Made by a program: the position numbers and the translations under genes. Positions 25,540 to 34,141 of a stretch of DNA of 64,000 nucleotides are shown piece by piece. Every line of letters starts with the position of its first letter. Position 1 is the first letter of the stretch. The stretch comes from Megasphaera sp. MJR8396C. GTDB taxonomy: Bacteria; Bacillota; Negativicutes; Veillonellales; Megasphaeraceae. Where the stretch lies: contig NZ_KQ958206.1 of the NCBI RefSeq assembly GCF_001546855.1, forward strand, positions 64,104-128,103, written 5' to 3'. The notes beneath the pieces were generated by a model that ran no database searches, was not told the origin of the DNA, and saw only the letters and a list, made by a program, of their open reading frames with translations.

Positions 25540-26442
25540 ATGAAAATTTTTGTAACCGGGGTCAACGGACAACTGGGACATGACGTAATGAATGAATTAG
25601 CCCGTCGTGGCCACGTCGGAATCGGCAGTGATTTGGCACCTGCCTACAGCGGTATCGCCGACGGCTCGGCTGTCACCAAGGCGCCCTATCGCCCTTTAGA
25701 TATTACGGATAAAGATGCTGTCGCCCAGGTCTTACATGAGGTCCGCCCTGACGCCGTGATTCACTGCGCCGCTTGGACGGCTGTCGATATGGCCGAAGAT
25801 GACGGCTTAGTCGATAAGGTTCGCGCCGTCAATGCCGGCGGGACCCAGCACATTGCCGATGTTTGTAAGGCGTTAGACTGCAAGATGCTCTATCTCAGCA
25901 CGGACTACGTCTTTAATGGCCAGGGAAGTGAGCCCTGGCAGCCGGACTGCCGCGATTACCAGCCCCTTAATGTCTATGGACAGACTAAACTTGAAGGAGA
26001 ATTGGCCGTATCCCAGACTCTTGAAAAATACTTCATCGTCCGCATCGCCTGGGTTTTCGGCAAGAACGGCAAGAATTTCGTCAAGACCATGCTAAATGTC
26101 GGTAAGACCCACGATACGGTCCGCGTCGTCAACGATCAGATCGGGACGCCGACGTATACCTTTGATTTGGCGCGCCTCCTCGTCGATATGATTGAAACCG
26201 ACAAATACGGCTACTACCATGCGACCAATGAAGGGGATTACATTTCGTGGTACGACTTTACCTGCGAAATCTATCGCCAAGCCGGCTATACGACTCAGGT
26301 TGTTCCCGTTACGACGGCCGAATACGGCTTGTCGAAGGCTAAACGGCCCTTCAATTCGCGCCTGGACAGAAAGAAACTCGTCGAAGCCGGGTTTACGCCC
26401 CTTCCCGATTGGAAGGACGCCTTGAAGCGCTATTTACAGTAA
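25540..26442 (+). CDS. rmlD: dTDP-4-dehydrorhamnose reductase RmlD
   Basis: RmlD reduces the 4-keto group to give dTDP-L-rhamnose with NAD(P)H. The N-terminus MKIFVTGVNGQLGHDV is the cofactor site; CAAWTAVDMAEDD, LSTDYVFNG and YGQTKLEGE (YxxxK) follow. ATG 25540 behind GGAGATA gives 300 residues. The frame stays open upstream but overlaps rmlB. It precedes rmlC, so the last two enzymes stand in reversed pathway order. Confidence 0.95.
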   Translation: MKIFVTGVNGQLGHDVMNELARRGHVGIGSDLAPAYSGIADGSAVTKAPYRPLDITDKDAVAQVLHEVRPDAVIHCAAWTAVDMAEDDGLVDKVRAVNAGGTQHIADVCKALDCKMLYLSTDYVFNGQGSEPWQPDCRDYQPLNVYGQTKLEGELAVSQTLEKYFIVRIAWVFGKNGKNFVKTMLNVGKTHDTVRVVNDQIGTPTYTFDLARLLVDMIETDKYGYYHATNEGDYISWYDFTCEIYRQAGYTTQVVPVTTAEYGLSKAKRPFNSRLDRKKLVEAGFTPLPDWKDALKRYLQ

Positions 26443-26487
26443 TGGCCTGATACGGGTTTTACGAGCATACAAAGGAGAGACAGATAC

Positions 26488-27096
26488 ATGGGGCAGATTA
26501 CAGTAGAAAAAAATGTCGGAAATATTGAAGGCCTTTGCATCATTACACCGGCCGTTCACGGAGATGACCGCGGCTTCTTTATGGAAACTTATAATCAGCG
26601 GGATATGGAAGAAGCCGGTTTTCATATCAACTTCGTTCAGGACAACCAGTCCATGTCGACCAAAGGCGTCTTGCGGGGCCTTCACTTTCAAAAACAGTTT
26701 CCCCAGTGCAAATTAGTTCGCGCCGTCCGGGGCAGCGTTTTTGACGTTGCCGTCGACCTTCGCCGCCAATCGAAGACTTACGGTAAATGGTATGGTGTCG
26801 AACTGACGGCAGAGAATAAGAAGCAGTTCCTCATCCCCGAAGGATTTGCTCATGGCTTTTTGGTCCTCAGCGACGTCGCTGAATTTTGCTATAAGGTCAA
26901 TGATTTCTGGCATCCCAACGATGAAGGCGGGATGGCTTGGAACGATCCTGAAATCGGCATTGCCTGGCCCGGCCTGAAGGGCAGCTATCCCGGAAATTCC
27001 GGTGCGGCCGGCTATACCCTGGCTGACGGGACGCCCCTTACGATGAGCGACAAAGACCAGAAATGGTTGGGACTGAAAGACACCTTTTCCTTTTAA
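26488..27096 (+). CDS. rmlC: dTDP-4-dehydrorhamnose 3,5-epimerase RmlC
   Basis: This cupin epimerase acts before RmlD. Family motifs are DDRGFFMETYN, FVQDNQSMSTKGVLRGLHFQ (catalytic His in LRGLHFQ), GSVFDVAVDLR and IPEGFAHGFLVLSD. At 202 residues it is slightly longer than usual at both ends but intact. GGAGAGA lies before the ATG. The operon thus carries all four genes for dTDP-rhamnose, a donor for cell-surface glycans; no glycosyltransferase using it lies next door. Confidence 0.95.
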   Translation: MGQITVEKNVGNIEGLCIITPAVHGDDRGFFMETYNQRDMEEAGFHINFVQDNQSMSTKGVLRGLHFQKQFPQCKLVRAVRGSVFDVAVDLRRQSKTYGKWYGVELTAENKKQFLIPEGFAHGFLVLSDVAEFCYKVNDFWHPNDEGGMAWNDPEIGIAWPGLKGSYPGNSGAAGYTLADGTPLTMSDKDQKWLGLKDTFSF

Positions 27097-27144
27097 TCGA
27101 TTGTAAAGCCCCTTTTTCTTCGAGGCAGCAGCGAGGTGAAGCCT

Positions 27145-28053
27145 ATGCAGAACATCATCGCCGTCATTTGGGACTTCGATAAGACTCTCATCGACGGAAA
27201 TATGCAGGATCCGATTTTTGAAGAATACCATATCGATAAGACCGAGTTTTGGAAAGAAGTCAATGCCCTGCCGGCAAAATACGCCGAAGAGGGCATCCGG
27301 GTCAATGGCGATACGATTTATTTGAATCAGTTCATCAACGAAACGCGCAAAGGAACTTTTAAGGGTCTGAACAACGAAAAGCTCCGCGGTTTTGGCCAAA
27401 AACAGAAGTATTATCCCGGCGTTCCCGATATTTTTAAGAACCTCAAAGCTGTCGTGGAAAACAATCCCCGCTATCAGGAATACAATATCAAGGTAGAACA
27501 CTATATCGTCAGCACGGGGATGTTGGCCATTATCAAAGGGTCGGCCGTCATGCCTTATGTCGAAGCGATTTGGGGCTGTGAATTCATCGAGGACGTCGAC
27601 GAAAATCAGCAGAAGGTCATCAGTGAAATCGGCTACACCATCGACAATACGACCAAGACTCGGGCCCTGTTTGAAATCAACAAAGGCGTTCCCCAGCGTC
27701 CTGATATCGATGTCAACGCCAAGATGTCCGACGCCTATCGCCGCGTGGCTTTCCCCAATATGATTTACATTGCCGACGGACCCAGTGACGTACCGGCCTT
27801 TTCGGTCATCAATAAATTCGGCGGTGCGACCTTTGCCATCTATCCCAAGGGAAATGATACGGCCTTCCAACAAGTCAATCAGCTGCGCGAAGACGGCCGC
27901 ATCGATATGTATGCCGAAGCGGACTATCGCGAAGGGACGACGGCCTATATGTGGCTGACCCATAAAGTCGATGAAATGGCACGACGCATCTACTTTGCTG
28001 AAAAAGAAAGCCTCGAAGGCGCCATCTCGTCGGCACCGAAACACTTAGTTTAA
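27145..28053 (+). CDS. HAD-superfamily phosphatase
   Basis: A 302-residue haloacid dehalogenase-type hydrolase. Motif I is VIWDFDKTLIDG, motif II is probably the serine in HYIVSTGML, and motif IV with the metal-binding aspartates is YIADGPSDVPAF. A large cap of about 100 residues lies between. Substrate is unknown; the layout resembles phosphoserine-phosphatase-like HADs. ATG 27145 behind GAGGTG is preferred over GTG 27136, which lies in the ribosome site. It follows rmlC by 48 bases and ends at a terminator, so it is probably the last gene of the rml transcript. Confidence 0.8.
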   Translation: MQNIIAVIWDFDKTLIDGNMQDPIFEEYHIDKTEFWKEVNALPAKYAEEGIRVNGDTIYLNQFINETRKGTFKGLNNEKLRGFGQKQKYYPGVPDIFKNLKAVVENNPRYQEYNIKVEHYIVSTGMLAIIKGSAVMPYVEAIWGCEFIEDVDENQQKVISEIGYTIDNTTKTRALFEINKGVPQRPDIDVNAKMSDAYRRVAFPNMIYIADGPSDVPAFSVINKFGGATFAIYPKGNDTAFQQVNQLREDGRIDMYAEADYREGTTAYMWLTHKVDEMARRIYFAEKESLEGAISSAPKHLV

Positions 28054-28067
28054 TAAAAGGATGATAG

Positions 28068-28119
28068 TAAAAAGCCCTTCACAGGCAGGTGCGAAGCTTG
28101 CTCATGAAGGACTTTTTTT
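28068..28119 (+). terminator. Intrinsic terminator of the rml operon
   Basis: AAAAAGCCCTTCA pairs, with some G-U, to TGAAGGACTTTTT; a T-run follows. Confidence 0.8.
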
Positions 28120-28164
28120 GGTTCTGTAAAATTGGGTACGGGATAGTATTTTGACGGCAGAGGC

Positions 28165-29121
28165 TCATTCGCCTAAGGCGTAGAGGATGTCGGCCGCGAC
28201 GGCGTTTAGGTTATAGCGGCTGGTGTAGCAGACCATCGTGCCTTGCGAGGCCGCCTGTTGACAGGCTTTTCGGACTAGGGCGTGGCCGGTGTGATTGGTG
28301 TTGATGATCAGGATGTCGGCGCCATGTAGTTTTTGGCCGTCGAAATTCTTGTTTTCCAGAATCGTCCAATCGGGAAAGCGAGTCTTGATTTTTTCATGCC
28401 ACAAATCGTTGCCGCCGGCAACACAGACCGTAAGGGCATCGGCGGCTTTTTCAAGGCGTGCCGTATAGTCATCGGGCAGGGGGAAGGCACCTTGTTCTAA
28501 ATCCTCTTGGGGACAGCGGGCTTCCCATTCTTGGATGGACTGCTCCAAGGTCTTTACATAGCCGTCGTAATTTTCCTGCAAGGCTTGAAAGGCTGCCTTG
28601 GTCTGTATCAATTCGTCGCGCAGGCTGGCGGCTTCATCGTCGGCGACAGGCGGCGTATCGTTATAGACGAGTCGTATCAGTCCCAGCCCCAAGGCGATTT
28701 GACCGGCCGTATCGAGCGCCCCGGCCAGTTTCAAGACTTCGGCTGTATCCGAAGGCACGGCTGTATCGGTAACGGCAATGCGGCCGCGGACCTTGTGGCC
28801 CTTGATTGCTGTCGGCCGGGTGAATTGCTCCATCGTTATTACGGCAATCCGCTTTGCTTCGCCATTGTCGATGCGGTGCAGGGTATACTCGGCCTTGCGC
28901 GGCGTAAAGCTTTCCTGAGTCAGCCGGCACTGACCGGCCATATCGCCTGTCTGGTCGGGAAAGGTTACGACGGGATTATCTTTTACCTTTTGCCATAATC
29001 GAGCCGTCGGGATCGCGCGGCCGGCAAGACAGATGGCTTCGCCGTAAGGCAGGAAACGTTCTTCGCCGCGGCAGGACAGTCCCGAAAATGAATTTGTATA
29101 GAGAATCTGCGTGATTTTCAT
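28165..29121 (-). CDS. DUF2325 domain protein
   Basis: A 318-residue protein starting at ATG 29121 behind GAGGAG. The N-terminal 150 residues are unrecognised. Residues 165-210 are charged and heptad-like (coiled coil likely). The last 90 residues (LTVCVAGGNDLWHEKIK, ADILIINTNHTGHALVRKA) match DUF2325, a small Rossmann-like domain of unknown function common in Firmicutes. It is the only minus-strand gene between the two CRISPR remnants and has its own promoter. No function can be assigned. Confidence 0.7.
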   Translation of the reverse strand: MKITQILYTNSFSGLSCRGEERFLPYGEAICLAGRAIPTARLWQKVKDNPVVTFPDQTGDMAGQCRLTQESFTPRKAEYTLHRIDNGEAKRIAVITMEQFTRPTAIKGHKVRGRIAVTDTAVPSDTAEVLKLAGALDTAGQIALGLGLIRLVYNDTPPVADDEAASLRDELIQTKAAFQALQENYDGYVKTLEQSIQEWEARCPQEDLEQGAFPLPDDYTARLEKAADALTVCVAGGNDLWHEKIKTRFPDWTILENKNFDGQKLHGADILIINTNHTGHALVRKACQQAASQGTMVCYTSRYNLNAVAADILYALGE

Positions 29122-29153
29122 GATGAAACTCCTCGTAATGCTGGAATGTTTCT

Positions 29154-29182
29154 ATTATAAGCCATTCCGCTGAGGAATGTAA
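29154..29182 (-). promoter_or_regulatory. Predicted promoter of the DUF2325 gene
   Basis: On the minus strand TTACAT, 17 bases, TATAAT, about 33 bases before the ATG. Confidence 0.55.
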
Positions 29183-29317
29183 GGCGTAAAATAAAGCGAT
29201 AGGACGGTTTTGATAGAAAAACACAGCTCCTTTCCCGAATAGCTGCCATATAAGGGATGGAAGTGGGAATCATTGGCCTCGATACAAAAGAAAGAAGCGA
29301 AACAATACCTTTTCGAA

Positions 29318-29413
29318 GTCACTCCTTAACAGGTGCGTGGATTGAAACTTGTCCCGGTGAGCGATTTTCGTCCCCCGTTGTAGTCGCACCTTAATGGGGA
29401 GTGAAGTGTGACT
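29318..29413 (+). CRISPR. CRISPR relic: one spacer between two broken repeats
   Basis: Bases 29318-29348 form a 31-base unit whose last 17 bases equal those of the main array (GGTGCGTGGATTGAAAC). A 34-base spacer-like stretch follows (29349-29382), then a 31-base unit starting GTCGCACC whose 3' half is unrelated to the repeat. Orientation is the same as the array at 23.3 kb and the unit lengths match exactly. The 5' half of the first unit (CACTCC) is complementary to GGAGTG in the second, and CGCACCT in the second to AGGTGCG in the first, so the whole also folds as one hairpin. No cas gene adjoins it. The remaining bases of 29122-29496 hold only the promoter and terminator listed. Confidence 0.65.
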
Positions 29414-29433
29414 GATACGGTATTTTTCTGTAC

Positions 29434-29485
29434 AAAAAAAGAGGCTGTACGCCATGAGTTGTTTTCACGGGATACAGCCTTTTTT
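29434..29485. terminator. Bidirectional terminator after the NCS2 permease
   Basis: GAGGCTGTA and TACAGCC(T) pair, with A-rich sequence on the left and T-rich on the right, so it works for the minus-strand permease gene and in the other direction. Confidence 0.8.
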
Positions 29486-29496
29486 CATGTATCTTC

Positions 29497-30891
29497 TTAG
29501 AGGAAGATATATTTTAATACGAAGATGACGGCTAGGATGTACATGAGCAGGGAAATCTTTTCCCGCTTGTTGGTCAAGACGTTGATGAAGACATACGAGA
29601 TGATGCCGAAGGAGATACCTTCTGAAATGCTGTAGCAGAAAGGCATGGCAATGATCGTAATGTATGCCGGAATGGATTCGCTGAAGTCGTCAAAGTCGAT
29701 GCCGACGACGGAGGTCAGCATGAGGAAGCCGACGATGACCAGGGCCGGTGCCGTAGCAAAGGCCGGGATGGCCATGAAGAACGGCGATAAGAAGAGGGAC
29801 AGGGCGAAGAGGATGGCTACGCAGACCGCCGTAAGACCGGTGCGGCCGCCTTCACTGACGCCGGTAGCACTTTCGACGAAGGTCGTCGTCGTGCTGGTGC
29901 CGATGAAGGCACCGACGGTCGTTGCCACAGCGTCGGCTAAGAGGGCGCCTTTGATGCGGGGCAGACGGCCATTTTCGTCGAGCATGTTAGCCTTGGACGA
30001 TACGCCGATGAGGGTTCCCAAGGTGTCGAAGATATCGACGAAGAGGAAGGCGAACATGACGACTAAGAAGTCCAGGCTGAAGACGCGGCTGAAGTCGAGC
30101 TGACCAAAGATCGGGCTCAGGCTGGCCGGGGTAAAGGCAGCGGCACCGCCGGAAAGGTCGGGGATGACGCTGAACATTTTTAATTCCGGATTGGGGACGT
30201 AGAGGCCGGTCAGTTCGCAGATGATGGCCAGAATCCATGTGAAGAGGATACCCCAGAGGATGTTGCCGCGGACCTTTTTGACCATTAAGACACCGGTAAA
30301 CATGATACCGATCATGGCCAAGAGAACCGTGATGCCCACAGTATTGAAGGTGCCCGTAGCAGCGGACTGTTTAAAGGAGAAGAGGGCGATTTTCGTTGCC
30401 GGATTGGCGACGATGATCTGGGCATTCAAAAGGCCGATAAGGGCGATGAAGAGGCCGATACCGGCAGATACTGCCTTTTTCAAGGTCATGGGGATGGCGT
30501 TGAAAATCGCTTCGCGGACATTGGTCAGGGACAAGACGATGAAGATGATCCCTTCTACGAAGACGGCTGCCAAGGCCATTTCCCAGGTGTAGCCCATCTG
30601 CAGTACGACGGTAAAGGCAAAGAAGGCATTGAGCCCCATGCCCGGTGCTAAGGCGAAGGGATAGTTGGCAAAAACGGCCATGCACAAGGTCCCGATGAGG
30701 GAGGCCAGGGCCGTTGCCGTCAAGACGGCGCCTTTATCCATGCCGGCGGCGCTCATGATCGTCGGGTTGACGGCCAGAATGTAAGCCATAGTCATAAACG
30801 TCGTAATCCCAGCTAGGATTTCGGTGCGGACCGTCGTGCCGTTTTCACGAAGGTGAAAAATACGGTCGAGAAAAGACGGTTGGTTTTCCAT
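29497..30891 (-). CDS. NCS2-family purine permease (AzgA/PbuG-like)
   Basis: A 464-residue polytopic membrane protein with about 12-14 hydrophobic segments. Typical AzgA-type motifs are TEILAGITTFMTMAYILAVNP near residue 20, ALAPGMGLNAFFAFTVV, FVDIFDTLGTLIGV and the GTSTTTTFVESATGVSEGGRTGL signature near residue 335. Members import adenine, guanine or hypoxanthine with protons. It is divergent from adenine deaminase, 191 bases away, which fits uptake and use of adenine. Confidence 0.9.
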   Translation of the reverse strand: MENQPSFLDRIFHLRENGTTVRTEILAGITTFMTMAYILAVNPTIMSAAGMDKGAVLTATALASLIGTLCMAVFANYPFALAPGMGLNAFFAFTVVLQMGYTWEMALAAVFVEGIIFIVLSLTNVREAIFNAIPMTLKKAVSAGIGLFIALIGLLNAQIIVANPATKIALFSFKQSAATGTFNTVGITVLLAMIGIMFTGVLMVKKVRGNILWGILFTWILAIICELTGLYVPNPELKMFSVIPDLSGGAAAFTPASLSPIFGQLDFSRVFSLDFLVVMFAFLFVDIFDTLGTLIGVSSKANMLDENGRLPRIKGALLADAVATTVGAFIGTSTTTTFVESATGVSEGGRTGLTAVCVAILFALSLFLSPFFMAIPAFATAPALVIVGFLMLTSVVGIDFDDFSESIPAYITIIAMPFCYSISEGISFGIISYVFINVLTNKREKISLLMYILAVIFVLKYIFL

Positions 30892-30969
30892 AACTTGTTC
30901 ACACTCCTTTTTTTAATTCTGCCATATAATATAATAAATAATGACAAGCAGATATTATGGAATATTATC

Positions 30970-30998
30970 ATTATAGGGGCTTTAGCCTATTTGGGCAA
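30970..30998 (-). promoter_or_regulatory. Predicted promoter of the purine permease
   Basis: On the minus strand TTGCCC, 17 bases, TATAAT, about 79 bases before the ATG. No purine-riboswitch core is visible in the leader. Confidence 0.55.
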
Positions 30999-31003
30999 TA
31001 CTT

Positions 31004-31033
31004 TTGTCAAAAAAAGCCATTGTATGGTACAAT
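31004..31033 (+). promoter_or_regulatory. Predicted promoter of ade
   Basis: TTGTCA, 18 bases, TACAAT, 50 bases before the ade ATG and almost back to back with the permease promoter, so one regulator could act on both. Confidence 0.6.
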
Positions 31034-31082
31034 GAGTCAGAACGATAAAATACATGATATTAATGAAATAAGGGGGTACATT

Positions 31083-32825
31083 ATGACAGTGACGCGGAAT
31101 CAATTAAAGCGGCGTATTGCTGTGGCCCGGGGCCTTGAACCGGGAGACCTTGTCATTAAAGATTGCCATATTGTAGATGTATATACACAGACCACGAGAA
31201 AGGGGGATATCGTCGTTTCCGATGGCGTCATTGCCGGCGTCGGCGGTCCTTATGAGGGGAAGACGGTCATCGATGCCAAAGGGGCCTATGCTGCACCAGG
31301 CCTCATCGAAAGCCATATCCATATCGAGTCCTGTTACGTCAGTCCCGAAGAGTTCGGCCGGCTGGTCGTACCTTTTGGAACGACGACCATCGTTGCCGAC
31401 CCGCATGAAATCGTCAACGTCTGCGGCTTGAAAGGCTTGGATTACATGATGAAGGCTGCGGACGAAACGGCCCTCGACATTCATTTTATGGTGCCGTCCT
31501 GTGTGCCGGCGACGCCTTTTGACCACAGCGGGGCGACCCTCGAAGCGAAGGATATGGAAGCGCCGTTGGCCGATGACCGCATCCTCGGCGTTGGTGAATT
31601 CATGAACTGCCCGGGCATCCTTGAAGGACAGGATGCCGTGCTGGATAAACTGATTACGGCCTATGGCACGGGAAAACCGATTGATGGCCACAGCCCCGGC
31701 GTCCATGGCAAGGACCTGCAGGCTTATATATCGGCTCAGATCCTGACCGACCACGAATGCTTCAGTAAAAGCGATGCCGAAGAACGGGTCCAGTCCGGGA
31801 TGTATGTCCTGCTGCGAAACGGTTCGGCCTGCCACGATTTGCCGAAACTCGTTAAGGCCGTGACACCGGCAAGCCTCAGGCGGTTTCTCCTGTGCTCCGA
31901 CGATCTTCATCCCAAGACGATTTTTGAAAAAGGCCACCTCAATGAACATCTGCGGCTCTGCGTCGCCGCCGGTCTCTCGCCGGAAGCGGCCATCACCATG
32001 GGCACCTTAAACGCGGCTGACTGCTATCACTTCGATGACCGCGGCGCCTTGGCACCGGGGAAACGGGCCGACATCGTCCTCTTTGAAGATCTTAAGGACT
32101 TCAAGGTAAAAGCTACCTTTATCGAAGGGCAGAAGGTCGCTGAAAACGGTGAGTACCTCCGACCCTTTACGCGGGCTGATTATAGTTCTGTCGGCAGTTC
32201 GGTAACGATTGCCGATTTCTCGGAAGAAAAGCTGGTCATGCATTTACAGAGCGACCATGTACGGACTATCGATATCATGCCCGGCGGCGTCGTGACTGGA
32301 AAAGGGGAGGCTCACATTCGCCGCGATGAAAAAGGCGACTTCATCTTCGATGAAAAGGACGATATCATTAAAGTTGCCGTCGTCGAACGCCATCACGGTA
32401 CGGGCAATGTCGGTCTCGGCCTGCTCCGCGGCTATGGCCTTAAAAAAGGAGCCGTTGCCGTTTCTATCGCCCACGACTCGCATAATATCATCGTCACTGG
32501 CGCCAGCAACAAGGACATGGCCGCTGCCGTCGAAGTCTTGGATAAACAGAAGGGCGGCATGGTTGCTATCCTCGACGGCCAGGTATTGGCGGCTATCCCG
32601 CTGCCCATTGCCGGATTGATGAGTGATAAACCGGCGGCTGAAGTCGACGCTGCCATGGATGACCTTTACGATAAGGCCCGCCGTATCTTAGGCGTCAGTG
32701 CCGACGTCGATGTCATCATGACCTTGTGCTTCATGAGCCTGCCGGTCATTCCGAAACTTAAATTACTCGATACGGGATTATTCGACGTCGAGGCTTTTGA
32801 TTTTGTCCCGGTTGAACTGTCCTGA
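31083..32825 (+). CDS. ade: Adenine deaminase
   Basis: This amidohydrolase-fold enzyme turns adenine into hypoxanthine and ammonia for purine salvage. The metal motif is ESHIHIESCYVSP; further metal ligands are in VADPHEIVN, PIDGHSPGV and LLCSDDLHPKT. The Ade-specific C-terminal domain is present (VVERHHGTGNVGLGLL, IAHDSHNIIVTGASN). ATG 31083 with GGGGG upstream gives 580 residues, the usual size. The frame stays open upstream into the promoter. It pairs with the divergent permease. Confidence 0.94.
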   Translation: MTVTRNQLKRRIAVARGLEPGDLVIKDCHIVDVYTQTTRKGDIVVSDGVIAGVGGPYEGKTVIDAKGAYAAPGLIESHIHIESCYVSPEEFGRLVVPFGTTTIVADPHEIVNVCGLKGLDYMMKAADETALDIHFMVPSCVPATPFDHSGATLEAKDMEAPLADDRILGVGEFMNCPGILEGQDAVLDKLITAYGTGKPIDGHSPGVHGKDLQAYISAQILTDHECFSKSDAEERVQSGMYVLLRNGSACHDLPKLVKAVTPASLRRFLLCSDDLHPKTIFEKGHLNEHLRLCVAAGLSPEAAITMGTLNAADCYHFDDRGALAPGKRADIVLFEDLKDFKVKATFIEGQKVAENGEYLRPFTRADYSSVGSSVTIADFSEEKLVMHLQSDHVRTIDIMPGGVVTGKGEAHIRRDEKGDFIFDEKDDIIKVAVVERHHGTGNVGLGLLRGYGLKKGAVAVSIAHDSHNIIVTGASNKDMAAAVEVLDKQKGGMVAILDGQVLAAIPLPIAGLMSDKPAAEVDAAMDDLYDKARRILGVSADVDVIMTLCFMSLPVIPKLKLLDTGLFDVEAFDFVPVELS

Positions 32826-32848
32826 AACTAAATGATGTGTCCTGTCTT

Positions 32849-32878
32849 TGAAAAAACACAGTGGTATATGCTATAATG
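32849..32878 (+). promoter_or_regulatory. Promoter of potABCD
   Basis: TTGAAA, 18 bases ending in TGC, TATAAT. It lies just after the ade stop, about 190 bases before potA. Confidence 0.65.
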
Positions 32879-32884
32879 AAATAA

Positions 32885-33038
32885 AGTATACCCAATGTGA
32901 TAGGAAGCCTGACCGCAGGCTTCCTGCAAAGACGGCGCCTTTTTGAAACGGCGCTTTTCATACGGGGCAGGAAACACATTCCATCATAGAAAGAAGGGAC
33001 CTCGCATAAGGGACAGCTTGTGCGGTATCCCTTTTTTT
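32885..33038 (+). promoter_or_regulatory. Attenuator-like leader of potABCD
   Basis: The leader holds a perfect 10-bp hairpin (AGGAAGCCTG-accg-CAGGCTTCCT, 32902-32925), a GCGCC/GGCGC stem (32935-32954), and then a classical terminator (32995-33038): AGGGA, inner GCATAAG/CTTGTGC, TCCCT and a run of T. The terminator stands between promoter and potA, so full-length transcription needs readthrough or antitermination. No known riboswitch core is recognised. Confidence 0.55.
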
Positions 33039-33070
33039 AGAGTCTTGTTGGAAGAGAAGGAGAAGTGAGA

Positions 33071-34141
33071 ATGGCAAAAGAATTGATTTATTTGGACAAT
33101 GTATCCAAATCCTATGAGGGGCATCTGGTATTAGACGAGCTGAATCTTACGATTTCAGAAAATTCATTTGTCACCCTTCTAGGACCCAGCGGCTGCGGCA
33201 AGACGACGACCTTGCGGCTCCTTGCCGGTTTTGAAACACCTGATAAGGGAAGAATCCTCTTTGATGGGAAGGATATTACCCAGCTGCCGCCCAATCGGCG
33301 TCAGGTCAATACGGTGTTCCAGAATTATTCCCTTTTTTCGCATATGGACGTGGCCGAGAATATCGCCTTCGGGCCCAAGATTCACGGCAAGCCCCGCGAC
33401 TACATCCGCGATAAGATTCGCTATGCCTTGAAACTGGTCAACCTCGACGGCTATGAACACGCCAACATCGTCGACCTCTCCGGCGGTCAGCAGCAGCGCG
33501 TGGCCATTGCCCGAGCCATCGTCAATGAACCGCGGGTCCTGCTTCTCGACGAACCGCTCAGCGCCTTGGACCGCAAGCTGCGCCGCAGTATGCAGCTGGA
33601 ACTCATTAAGATCAAAGAAGAGCTGGGCATTACCTTCGTCTTCGTTACCCACGATCAGGAAGAGGCCCTCAGCATGTCCGACATCGTCGTCGTCATGAAC
33701 CAAGGCTATATCCAGCAGATCGGCACTCCGGAAAGCATCTATAATGAACCGGAAAACGCTTTCGTGGCCGACTTCATCGGCGACAGCAACATCGTCGATG
33801 GCCTCATGGTCCACGACAAATTGGTCCGCATTGCCGACTACGATTTCGAATGCGTCGACGTCGGCTTCGGCACCAATCGTCCCGTCGATGTCCAGATCCG
33901 ACCGGAAGACATGGAACTGCGGCCGGCCCGTGAAGGCGGCTTTAACGGCGTCGTCACCAAAGTCATCTTTGAGGGCATGAACTACAACATCACCATTCAG
34001 GCCCGGAATATTGAATGGCTGGTCAAGTCGACGAAGAACTATGAACCGGGTGACGAAGTCAGCCTGGAAGTCGATCCTTTTAATATCCAAATCATGAATA
34101 AACCGGAATCCGAAGACGAAAGGGCGATGGAAAATGATTAA
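33071..34141 (+). CDS. potA: Spermidine/putrescine ABC transporter ATPase PotA
   Basis: This 356-residue ATPase powers polyamine import. Walker A is GPSGCGKTTTLRLLAG, the signature LSGGQQQRVAIARA, Walker B LLLDEPLSALD, and the switch histidine lies in VTHDQEEAL. A C-terminal TOBE domain follows (VDVQIRPEDMEL). ATG 33071 is taken (MAKELIYL) since AAGGAG stands upstream; GTG 33065 is possible. The end overlaps potB by 8 bases. Confidence 0.94.
   Translation: MAKELIYLDNVSKSYEGHLVLDELNLTISENSFVTLLGPSGCGKTTTLRLLAGFETPDKGRILFDGKDITQLPPNRRQVNTVFQNYSLFSHMDVAENIAFGPKIHGKPRDYIRDKIRYALKLVNLDGYEHANIVDLSGGQQQRVAIARAIVNEPRVLLLDEPLSALDRKLRRSMQLELIKIKEELGITFVFVTHDQEEALSMSDIVVVMNQGYIQQIGTPESIYNEPENAFVADFIGDSNIVDGLMVHDKLVRIADYDFECVDVGFGTNRPVDVQIRPEDMELRPAREGGFNGVVTKVIFEGMNYNITIQARNIEWLVKSTKNYEPGDEVSLEVDPFNIQIMNKPESEDERAMEND

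Noticed and set aside
30892-31082. Purine riboswitch in the permease/ade divergent region
   Set aside because: None of the conserved purine-aptamer core segments appear on either strand; promoters fill the space.
32902-32925. Plain ade terminator
   Set aside because: The perfect 10-bp hairpin is not followed by a T-run and lies downstream of a good promoter, so it is more likely part of the pot leader.
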